From the NCBI RefSeq assembly GCF_021917145.1, contig NC_061072.1:11863707-11927706 (forward strand): 64,000 nt of DNA, written 5' to 3'. A program made the translations under genes and the position numbers. This document shows, one piece after another, positions 1 to 11,685 of this stretch (position 1 is the first letter of the stretch; each line of letters begins with the position of its first letter). The DNA is from Hypomesus transpacificus. Its lineage: Eukaryota; Chordata; Actinopteri; Osmeriformes; Osmeridae. The notes below the pieces were generated by a model. The model made no database searches, was not told the DNA's origin, and worked only from the letters and a program-made list of their open reading frames with translations.

Positions 1-14
1 GTTTTCCTCTCCAG

Positions 15-622
15 AATGGTAACAGCGCTCTGTCCATCGCCAGCCGGCTGGGCTACATCTCTGTGGTGGACACTCTGAAGGTGGTGACTGAGGAGACTCT
101 GACCACTCTGGTGAGATGACCACACACTGAGCAGTACCAGTGACCCTATGCTACAGGCTATATAATAATATATAAAATAGATGAAAGAAGCAATTAAGTT
201 ATCTTTAGTCTTGCCACGCCCTTCTCACAATACGATTTTGCCACAAGGGTTTTTTGAATTAAGGTTAAATAATAAAATGTATATTGTTAATTCCTAAGTT
301 CTTTTGTGTGGCCTGTCTCTGAACTGACAGACAGTGACAGAGAAGCACAAGATGAACGTGCCAGAGACCATGAATGAAGTCCTGGACATGTCCGATGATG
401 AGGGTAAGATTGACCAGCCGTGAATGGTTCCCTTTCTTGTCATTGATTCATTTATTTGAAGTTAATTTGATTAAAACTTTGTGTTACTTTACCATCACCT
501 TAATGTTTTTTCCATTTGCATTTTCATTTTATTTTCTAACACTGTTTATTCAAATCACCCAGTCCGTAGGGCCAATGTACCTGAAATGCTCAGTGAAGAC
601 TATATGTCAGATGTTGATGAAG
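15..622 (+). CDS. ank3: ank3 exons: end of ankyrin repeats and start of linker
   Basis: Three exons, 15-110, 331-403 and 563-622. The first (32 codons, phase 0 at both ends) opens with [20 protein letters not shown], the end of the ankyrin-repeat solenoid that binds membrane partners. The second encodes [20 protein letters not shown] and leads into the acidic linker. The third encodes [20 protein letters not shown]. These are close matches to the vertebrate ankyrin-G/-B junction between the membrane-binding and spectrin-binding domains. Acceptor and donor dinucleotides and phases (0, then 1, then 1) are consistent across the three junctions. Confidence 0.93.
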
Positions 623-3600
623 GTATTATTTCTGTTATTTATTTTTTTTCTTCTGTGTTTTAGCCTGTAGCAGGTGTCTATGCTTGCTCCTCTCTCTCTC
701 ACGGTCTCTCTCTGTTTGTTCTCTGTCTCTCTTCCCACTCTCCTCTCAGACTAATACAATCTCTTCTTCTACTGTCTCAGTTCTCATGTCTTTGTGCTCA
801 TCAATCTGGTGTGTATATTTCACGCCTTGCTATTCGGGGTGGAAAATGCCTTTATTGTAGTTGGCAGGAGAGGGTCTAAGCTTAGAGAGGGCGAGCGTGA
901 AACAGATCTCCTTTCACTCTGGAGAGTAGCCTGCACGCATCTGATCCATTGTCTCGTTTCATAGGGAAGCCTGTCGCTGGGGTTATTGTAATTTCACACA
1001 CGTAGACATGGTAAACACAGTGTCAGCTGCAGTGGGGCGGGTGGGGCGGGTGGGGCAGGCAGGCGGGGGGGCAGTGAAGCGTCCGCCAGTCTTTCTAAAA
1101 CACTGGTTGTTGACAAAGGTGTAGATGTCCTTTCATGCGGTCACCAGAGCTCTCCAAAGGCATTCAGTGGAGTTTGACCTAAACCAAACAGTTCGAGAAG
1201 GACAGAGAGTAGGTAGGGAGAGAGGGAGGGACTGTGGTGAAAGGGAGTGTGCTTGCAAGAGAAGCAGTTGGAGAGAGGTTCACCCAACCAGTGACATATC
1301 ATCCTAATGGATTATTTTGGTTCCACTTGTGTGGCTAATGTTTCCTAAATGATCTGTTTGTTGATAGCCCAGCAGACTGACAGCCTGTTCTATTTCCTGG
1401 CACACATTATATTGAAACAAATCTCATTATGTCCAAACAGAAATGGAGTTCCCAAATATCCACATCAGCTACTGTAGTAAGTGGGGTTGTTCTTATACAT
1501 GTTTAACCCCAGTAACCTGTTTGCTGTAATACAGAAAATATCATAACAAACTAAATACTTGGAAACTAAATGGTGTGTATGTATGTGTGTGCGTGCCTGT
1601 GCTTCTTGTGTATATGCATATGTACACAAGTATATATGCATATATGTATGTGCATATATACTGCATACTATGTGCGAGTCCTCCCTCACATATCATAGCT
1701 CATAGTCTGGAACAGACCTGTCCTATCCTTGGTTCTGTCAGCTTTGAGCTCTGCTCAGCTCTGTTCTAAAAGTGTCTTCTCTGTAACTGTACAGAGCGGT
1801 GTCCTGTTGCATTTCACGGTGCTTGGGTGAGGCTAGGAGACTGCTGCTATCTGACCCTGTGGCCCCTGCTTCTCAATCTACCCTGGCGTGGCTGGGATAC
1901 CAGCGTACTAACAGCACTGATTACAGTACAGTCACACTCTAAACATAGGCTGTGCTGTTAGCTAGCATTGATAGCAAGGGATCTTATATTGCAGTTTGTA
2001 TCAGCTCACTTCTTCCAGCAGATGGGCAAGAATCAGGTCACCTTTCCATATTAATAGTGACCTTTTCTGTGCTCCAACTTCTAGAATAGAAAGCTTGTAA
2101 TTGAATTAAAAGGAGGAATATAGAATATTGATGCTCTCTTCTGGGCTGCACCGTTATTGTCACCTCTCTGGGTCAGTATAGCCAAGACCTGCTCCCACAG
2201 ACAGAAACAGAGCACACCTCAGCACCAGTTCCTTGTGTGGCTAGCTCTCTGTAATAGGTACTGTCACGGTGCGGGCCTGTCCTTGTCCTTGTCCCTGCCT
2301 TACTTCCAAACCCCAGCCCAAGCGCCAGCCCACTGCACTTGGGTGAATTAACATGATCAATAATTCTTTGTACCTGTCAATTGGATAACATGACCTAGAA
2401 GAGAGGGGATACTGGGCTTGAGGCTATTGTATGTAGCCACAGACATGGCGGTCAAGAGTTTCCCACATTGCTAATATTCCTTTCCTAGAGCTGGACCTCC
2501 TGCTCAAGATTGGTGTCCTTCACTCCTGAAATGTGTGTGTGGGTGCATGTGTATGCCTGTGTGTTGGTGTTTGTGTGTGTATCAGGATAATCTTAGAGCA
2601 GAGCAGGGCGAGGCGGGAGAAAGCTGATCTGTTTGTGGGAGTTATTCTGCTCTGGGAGAGAGTGTAATGCAAGACTCACACACACACACACAGAGAGAGA
2701 AAGACAGAGAGAGAGAGATAGAGAGAGAGAGACAGAAACAGATCGAGAGAGAAGAAAGTATAGATAGCAAAAGAGAAAGAGGTAGAGAGAAAGTAGAGAT
2801 AGTGAAAGAGAGTGAGGAAGGGATAGGGTTAATTTGTCCCAAAAGTTTAGTAAAGTTCAGAGCAGAGGAGCTGAATGAAGTGTTTTTGAACTGGCGGTTT
2901 TGTTACGTAGTAAGTCTTCTTCTTTTCTGGGGAGTGGGGGGTGGGGGTGAGGGGGTGAGAGTCTGAATGGAAATTCTTGGTTTGGAATGTGGCCAGATGA
3001 GGTCTGTAAACGTTTTTTTGTGTGTAAGCTGGCAGGCAGGGGTGGGGGGAGGGGTTGCCGTGGCGAGAAGTTACAGGGGGGACGAAGGACCGGGGTGCAG
3101 CTGGGGCGAGGGGGGTGGTGCAAGGGGGCACTACAGAGTGGATTTTTGCTGCTGGAATGTTGCTCTCTCTCTCTTTTCTCCTCCCTCGCTTAGCCTGTGT
3201 GCACTTGTTCTAATTTTCGCTCGTCTTTTTAACTCCTCCTCTCCCTCCGGTCAGACCTCCAGCCTGGAGCCAAACTGTAGGATCTCCCTCGGAGAACAAC
3301 ATGGACCCTATTTTCTACCATGTCTAGAATAGAACGTGTGTATTTTTCTAACTTTGAACTACTCGCTGCCTTTGCCTTTTAGCCAACACTCTCTGCTTGC
3401 TGTGGCTAAAGAAAAACTATCGCTGTGTGTGTGTATATGTGTGTGTGTATATGTGTGTGTGTATATGTGTGTTGCGTCCATCGGATGTGTCAGGTTGAGT
3501 ATGTGTCAGTGGGTAGTGTGCTGATTAGGAAAATACCTCTGGGGCTGTAGCATTGATCCTGTCTAACAACCCCAGTCTGACACTGGACACACACAACCAT

Positions 3601-5871
3601 TTACCGAGGAACAGGGACAGACAGATGAACGGAAACCCAAGGGAAGACAGAGAAAGGAGGACAGACAGTTAGACAGGCTGGTCACTGACCCTGTGCTGTG
3701 ATGGCAGGTGAGGATGCGATGACGGGCGAAACGGACAAGTACCTGGGCCCCCAGGACCTGAGGGAGCTGGGGGACGACTCTCTCCCACAGGAGGGCTACA
3801 TGGGTTTCAGCATTGGAGCGCGCTCACAGAGGTAAGGCCACTCTACACACATCACTAACATGACACAGCAAGCCACCAACACTCACAGTGGGCCATTGTT
3901 TTTTTTTTTTAAGAAATATGATTATGCTTTACTGAGGTAAAGTTATGACAATATCCTAGTTTCTTTGTTGTGGGATTAGCTTGAGCCTATAGAGAACCGT
4001 TTTAAATACAGTGGTTTTACCTCAGTCTGTAATTTAATGTAATATCATTGATGGCTGGTTACTTTTCAAAATATATCTGTCTCTACTCCCACAGGTTTTT
4101 CAGACAGTATGCTATATGATTGAGGCAAAGGAATATTTGCCTTTGTGGGACTTTGTGGGGAAAGAGAATGTATTCTAAAGGACTGAGTTTGACAATAGGG
4201 GTCCCCTCATTGTAACTCAGTATGGACAGAGCCACAGCAGCCAGCCTTCCATTAGCCTCTGGTTCAATAGCAGTGAGCTGAAAGGCAAGGTAGCACACTA
4301 GCTAATGTTTAACCCTATGAAGGGCAGCCCTGGGGGATTTTCCCCTCAACATAAAGAACCTCCGTACATATCCAATAATATCCAGACGGGGTTATATTGA
4401 ACATTGACTCATGACCACACATGTACCGGACAAGAGGAAATTAGAAGAGTGTTCAATGATTGTAGTGTCCCCATTGGGTTACTTACTTGTGTGTGCGTGT
4501 GTGTGCGTGTGTGCGTGTGTACATTATTGTGTGTGTGTGTGTGTGTGTGTGTGTCACAGCCTTGTTCAGAGGGACAGAATAACGAAACAAAAGATCTGTA
4601 TACAAAGTCCCCTTCTAACTGTCTGAATAACACCATTCAGTTACACCGTAGGTGAGCTACTTTACAGCCACAGCCAGAGAGTCATTGGTGCTGTAGTGGA
4701 CAACCAAAAAGGAATGACAAGAGCCTACTGTATGTTCAGCCTGGTTTATTTAAATGACTATATAGTTCTGACTATGTCTCTACTGTATGTCTATTGTTCC
4801 TACTCAACCTCCCCAGTCCAGCAGGGAAATGATGATTAAAGAAGCTGACTACTTAAAGTAGACTAGGCTACATCAAGCTGGTCATGTGTGTTGTCTTTCA
4901 CAGCCAAAGCTGTGTTTACATGGAATACTCTCTGATGAAGGGCTCTGGCGGTTCATGCTACTGTAACTTACTCTCCCTTTTCAACTGATCCAGGATCAGT
5001 AGCAGGCTTTAAGACTAGAGTTGTTGTCCTCTGTCTAGGCCAATGGGAACTGACCCAGGATCAAGTGAACTTGGTCATTTGACTGTACCTCAACTGAAAT
5101 ATGATGGGACCATAGCCTGCCCTCTCCTCGTGGGATGTCTCAGAGAGTATCCCAGCCATGTAAAGGCAGAGGCCCTGTTGCAGGATCATGACCCCACTGC
5201 ATCACTGCTTGGTTCTACTCTTCTCAGATCAGCCGCTTTTCAATACCCTCTCTTCTTGTATCTCTCCCTCACCCCCCCACCCCCCACCCCCCCCACCCCT
5301 CTCTCACGTCCGCCTCTTACATAAGCCCTAAAGTCAGGTAAGAGGGCATGACATGCTCCCTGCTGTAGATATCTATTTACCTACAGCACCCCCAACCCCC
5401 CTATCCCTGCCCCCCCCCCCCCCCTAAACATTACAACTCCACAGTCATTGTGCTGATGTGACTCATTCATTTTGGTTCATTTCAGCTCAATTTTATTGGA
5501 TGTATTGAGTCTGGTGTGTGCACCATTTGCAGTTTTTATCGTTTCAACTGTGGGTGTCTTTTTTGCATCTGTATTTAGAGTTAGTAGACATCTGTGTTGT
5601 GTGGAGAACGTGGCCTTGCTTGGTTTTTGTGTGAATACTGATACGATGCTTACGTTATGTGTGAAGTGTTAAGCTTCCAGGGATCTCAAGATGAATTGTG
5701 TTTTCGACTGGACATACTACAGTACAGAAACGACACGTTTAAAACGCTCAATATGCAATGTGACACTAGAGTGCTTAATGACTTTACTTCAACATCCTTT
5801 CAGACCAAAACAGAACAAAATGGGCCTCTGCAAATAGAGATCAAGTTGTGTCAGAAATAAATTCACACTAC

Positions 5872-5904
<33 letters not shown>

Positions 5905-8900
5905 GGATGGCTGAGCGGTTAGGGAATCGGGCTATTAATCAGAAGGTTGCCGGTTTGATTCCCGTCCATGCTAAATGACGTTGTGTCCTTGGGAAAGGCA
6001 CTTGCCTCAGGGGGAATGTCCCTGTACTTACTGTAAGTCGCTCTGGATAAGAGCATTTGCTAGGTGACTAAATGTACTAGATTTACACTGAACAGCAACT
6101 ACTGTAGTCAAATATATTCAGTGTGCTTTAACCTTCTGGATTGTGTCACATAAATATACCATGCATTGCTAGTTCCACTGGGAAAATTACATTAGTCAGG
6201 GTGCAACAGTTTTTAAATTGAATACTTAAAGTTGATATTTAGTTAACATGTACAGGCTTGTGAGCAGCTTACTGTTGTGAACTGAAAATACCCTACCCAA
6301 CATTGTCTTTTTGGCCATTTAAAGAGTAGCTGCAAAAGTAGCTCATGCATCTTTCTGTGATTTAAATGTATTGTTAAGCTTGCTCCATATTTCATTTTGA
6401 ATGCTGTCATCTTGCTTGTGCACAGAACACCCATATCATGGCCACACCACTATTCGGCTCACTGGCCCTATTAAAGTGAACGATTCTCAGTGCTATAGTC
6501 CACTCCTGTCCTGGGTTTAGGCTGGGTTAGTTAGTTTCTGCTCTTGTGCTGATGCCCTAGCTCCCTGGAAGCTGCATGCAGTAATGATGTTTGTTTGTTT
6601 GTTTGTGTTTTCTGTTCACACCCCCTCCACCACCGCCACCCCTCCTCCCTCTGTCCTGTCTGCTGCCCCTGTGGTTGTGGTTCTGGTTCTGCTGTGGTCG
6701 TGTCATGTTCCAACCCCAGCCTGCGCTCCTTCAGTTCAGATAGGTCCCACACCCTCAACAGGAGTTCTTTCACCAGGGACAGCATGATGATCGAGGAGAT
6801 CTTGGCGCCCAACAAGGACTCGGTACGGACAACTCTCTCTGTCTTCCTGTCTGTCTGTCTGTCTGTTTGTGTGTTTGTCTCTCTCTCTCTTTCTGTACGT
6901 CACCATATGCAAAGCATTCAACAGTTGGCCTGCAAGGCTACACAAATTTTGCAAGGGCCAGAGTCTGTGTTTGCTCAATGTACTGTGTAAGGGAGTTAGC
7001 CAATCCAATGCCCTCGTACTCTCCCAAGGGATGAAATTAGCCAAGCTCATTGGCCAGAGTCCCTGACCGGGATCCCCACTGACAGTCCTCTGTTTTCTCC
7101 TCCAATGCTTCAGGGTCTCTGTAAAGACATGTCCTTCATTGTTGATCCTCACAACAAGGTAGACCGTATGATAAGATGACCTTTTAATCAACCCTGCATG
7201 TGAATTGCAGGCAACCAAGCAGACCTGGGTTAAACCATCTTTGGAACTGTATTTGAAATCTTTTCAAATGGTGTCTAGACCCAGGTCTGAAAGTGGTTGT
7301 TCTCTTGCGGCATTAGTTGTTTCAGTTCAGTAGTCCCCCCTCTCCACTCAGCTCTGCCTGAATCCTTGTCATCAGCACAGTCCTTGTCATTTTTTCATTT
7401 AATTGAATTAGTTTATATTTTTTGCCAACTGAGCTGCCTTTTATTCCACGTCAAGGTTTTCATATTCTCCAAACCCCCAAGTTCAGCATGTCAGTGTAAC
7501 AGAGGGTGACTGCTAGTGACAGAATTCGATTGATATCGTTCTTCTTTTTGTTGTCTGTTTTTATGTTGTATTGCCATGCTTCATATCTAGTTGTGATTAG
7601 GTACAGAGTAGTTGCACTGCAAATGACTATGTTGGTGTTTAGGGACACACACACACACACATAGCAGTGTTATGCTAACCCTGTGTGTGGCTTACAGAAC
7701 CTGGCGGTGGCGCGGGACATGGACTCTGACTCTCTGAGACGCTACAGCTGGGCAGCTGACACTCTGGACAACGTCAACCTGGTGTCCTCTCCCGTACACT
7801 CTGGGTAAGAACCGGACCCTAGACCACCTAGAAGAGGAGGGACTGACTGACCAACCAAACTGACTTGCTGACTAAACATAAGCAGTGAATACAAAATAAT
7901 CCCCCCCATAAAAAAAGACGTTCATAAGATGTGTCATTCCTTCAACAATTACCAGTGCTTTTCTTCATTCCCGTCAACCTTATATTCCCCTCTGTCTTAT
8001 CTTCTGTAAACACTGCACTCTTAGTATACGATTAGTCTCCTAATCCTCCGTCATCTTCCTTGAAATGTCTCCACTATGCAAAATCCTAGTGACCATGATA
8101 CAGTGGCTGTGATGGGTCATGATGAGTTTGTTGTTTGACATGTTCCTCCTGGGTTGCTCTGCAGCTTTTCCTCTCCACTCCCGCAGTATGACAGCAGGTG
8201 ATGATTGGTTCCCCTTGTTTCCTGTTTCCTGTCCCCACATTCTCTTCTTCCTGTCTGTGCTTGTGGCTTTTTTTCTGTGTTATTTTACCTCACTGTTGGA
8301 CTTAACACACCAAAGACCGGTACAGGGAATATACTGACCCTGTTGAATACAAGTTAGGGTTCACTGTCACAAAAAGCCTTCTGTTTGTAATTCAGGTTTG
8401 TGCATGCTTTTGTGAGTGAGTCTTATTGACTGCATATTGACCTCAGTGTCTTAAGTCTGAGCTGCCATGTGTACCCAAGGTCAAGCTAGATTCCTATTGA
8501 TGAATAGCTCTTGTAATGTTGTGTTCAGGTGATTAATTAGGGACGCTTAATCAGTCACCCCTAGATACACACACAGGTTCCCACAGCAAGCACCAAGCAT
8601 TCCATCTGTTGAAACGTACTCTAAACACACCTCGACATACACATGCATCTACGCTCTACAGTATGTATAAAAACACCAAGCTCAGAAAGTCTCTCTGTGT
8701 GTGAGTGTGACCCAGCACGCTACAGTGTGTGTGTAATGAGATTCCCTACTCAGCGAAACCTACATGAATATCATTAACACACAGACTCTTTTAATGGATC
8801 TGCTACCTTGGAGGGGTCTATGTTGGTAGTTGTCCTGTCTGTAGTAGAATGGACTCAAAATGTATTCTAATTTGTTTCGTTTTGATGATCGGTGATTTAA

Positions 8901-11594
8901 AGAACGTACAAGATGTACCTTACTCATGTTTCCAACTTGTCATCTTAGAGAATGGACAAATAACCAGCATAGATAACTCCAAACGACATATTCTTTCTCA
9001 CATTCTCTCCCTCACCCTTTCCTGTGCATTGGTGAGTGTGAGTGTGTTCTGGTCACAGCATGGGAAGTGTTCTCACCTCCATTCTCTGAGGCGTGGCCTC
9101 TCTCCAAGCCCTTGCTAACTGGCCTGTGTCACCCCTCACCTCCCTCTACCTCCTCCAGCTTCCTGGTCAGCTTCATGGTGGACGCCAGGGGCGGGTCCAT
9201 GAGAGGAAGTCGTCACAATGGGATGCGCATTATTATCCCCCCCAGAAAGTGCACTGCGCCAACACGAATCACCTGTCGATTGGTCAAGAGGCACAAATTG
9301 GCAACTCCACCCCCAATGGTGGAGGGGGAGGGGCTTGCCAGCCGATTGGTGGAGGTGGGACCGGCTGGAGCGCAGTTCTTGGGGTAAGTTTGGGATTTGA
9401 CTTTTGACCTGTTGCCGGGTGACTGACGTGCCCCTGCTTCTCTCCTCATCTCCATGAAAACCATCTATTTGTAGCGTGTGTTGGTTGAGGTGTGTGGTAG
9501 TTAGTATTATGTGTCTGGTGTATGATCGTACCCATGAAATGATATCTGACAGAAGCTTGTTGCTTACTACTCAATACCCCAACCACACACTTTCAGAATT
9601 TGCTGCTGTAGCCTTGCTTGAGATGTGTAAATATATGTGCTTTAGCCATGTATAATGAGCTGGCATTTGTTAGTCAGGTATATTGTTCTCATGCTAGGTT
9701 GCAGTACAATAGTCATTCACTGAGAACTCTATTTAAAAGAAAACTGAGCTAGCTAGAGACAACTGAACCAGACTTAAAGTCTGCTGTGTCTATCCTCTCC
9801 TCTGTCTTCTATGGCTGCGTGGACCTTACTCCACCCTAGTAAACTCCACCTGCCCAAACGCCTCCCTTCTCTTAGCGAGAGTGAGAGCATGGTGAGCCGC
9901 GTGCTGCAGCTCGGCCCCAAAGGAACAAAATTTGCTGGGTAGGAGCGTCCTTCTAGAGGGGACACGAGGCTGTCTGTCCGCCACGCTAGAAACAGTTATA
10001 CTATCATTATAACTGCCACCTCCATTTGTTGTGATTTGATTCCAATTTCTGGACATGTTCATTTAAGACTTTCTGTATTATTTCGACCCTGCAGCTTTCC
10101 GTTGATTTGGTTGGTCACTGAAAGGTGCCGATCATGTTGGCTGCTGTAACTGGACTGCGCTTTTGGAGGCATGAGTCCCTGGTCCTTAAGCATCCCGCTC
10201 TCATGACTGTTATACTTTGACTCATCTTTAGATATAATGGATCGCATCAGCAAAATGATAGGTTTTGGTCCCAAGTCTGGAGAAGGTATCTGCTGTTCAT
10301 TCTGCCTCGTCAGAGGAAGAGTAGCATAAAGAAAGTCTCACTGTCAGACTAACATTTGGACATTTGTTTGGAAATGCCAAAGGAATATACACCATTTGCT
10401 TTACATGTTCTCATAATTAAAAACAATTTGAGATGAAAAGCAACATCTTCAAGAGTCTGTTTCTGTAGATCAGTGAATCTGGATCCTCGGCTACCTTCTC
10501 TGTCAGTAGATCTTACAGTGAGTTAAGGATATCAAAGCTCCCCTTCATGAAAGGACCATTTTTATTCCTGTCCTCTCTCCTGCTTCTCTCTGGACCTGCT
10601 GCTCTCTCCATGCATTTTGTATGTCAGATCACAATAAGCATTGGGAGAACTGTCTCCTTCGAATAGCACAACACACATCCTGACATGGGACTTGCAGTCC
10701 ATTTGGTTTGGTTATAGACTACTGTGCGCCACTTACTGACTACAAAATGCCATATTACGGATGGGTTCACGTCATCATTTGATCATCATAAACTGAATGA
10801 GATACTTGAAATCATATATAATAAAATTCCCTGAATTAAAGCAGAACTGACCCCAACCTTGTTCCATACAATTATTTAACAGTATAATGTTGTCATAGTC
10901 ACTCAGCATCCGCTAACACCATTTCCATGTCAGCTGCCTTGCAGTCAGCCATTTTAGATCTTTCTTCATCTTCTTGTGAATTCCTCTGAAAAGGCCCCTA
11001 TGTACTGTCTCCCTCCAGGCCAGTCATTGTGGAGATCCCCCATTTTGGCTCGTTGCGGGGCCAGGAGCGCGAGTTGATCATGCTGAGAAGTGAGAATGGA
11101 GAGACATGGAAGGAACACCAGTATGATTATAAGACTGAAGACCTCAACCAGCTCCTGAATGGCATGGATGAAGGTAGGCTGGGAATGATCAAGATTGAAG
11201 TTTGCAGATGCAATAAAACCATCAGAAATGCATGCATTAGCCATAGATACCAAAAAACGTTCATTAGAACTATTTGATGTATTTATTGTGACTCTCTGAT
11301 TAAAATAAATGTCTGGAACTTGAATCCCCTGTAGAGCTTGACAGTTCAGCTGAGCTGGAGAAGAAGAGGATCTGCCGCATCATCACTAAGGATTTTCCAC
11401 AGTACTTTGCCGTAGTGTCTAGGATAAAGCAGGAATCCAATCAGATGGGTCCAGAGGGAGGGACTCTGACCAGCAAGACCGTGTCATTGGTGCAGGCATC
11501 CTTCCCAGAGGGGGCGCTTACCAAGAAAATACGCGTCGGACTGCAGGTGTGTGTGTCCAGCATTATGACATATTTTTCTCCATTTCAGTGTCGA

Positions 11595-11685
<91 letters not shown>

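Larger units (their letters stand above)
623..3707 (+). other. ank3: ank3 intron (3.1 kb)
   Basis: No exon was recognised. It contains the G-rich repeat near 1034, TATG/CATA-rich sequence near 1574-1660, the CA/GA microsatellite at 2678-2815, a second G-rich belt at 2928-3125 and TGTGTATA repeats at 3424-3472. Confidence 0.7.
3832..6719 (+). other. ank3: ank3 intron (2.9 kb)
   Basis: No exon was recognised. It contains a TG/GTGCG microsatellite (4489-4555), C-rich runs (5271-5299, and C15 at 5410-5424), a G29 run (5874-5902) and SINE copy 1. Confidence 0.7.

Noticed and set aside
5903..5975. A genuine tRNA gene at the SINE head
   Set aside because: A- and B-box-like words are present, but no cloverleaf with complementary acceptor ends is evident, and the sequence continues into a SINE body shared with 13064-13245.
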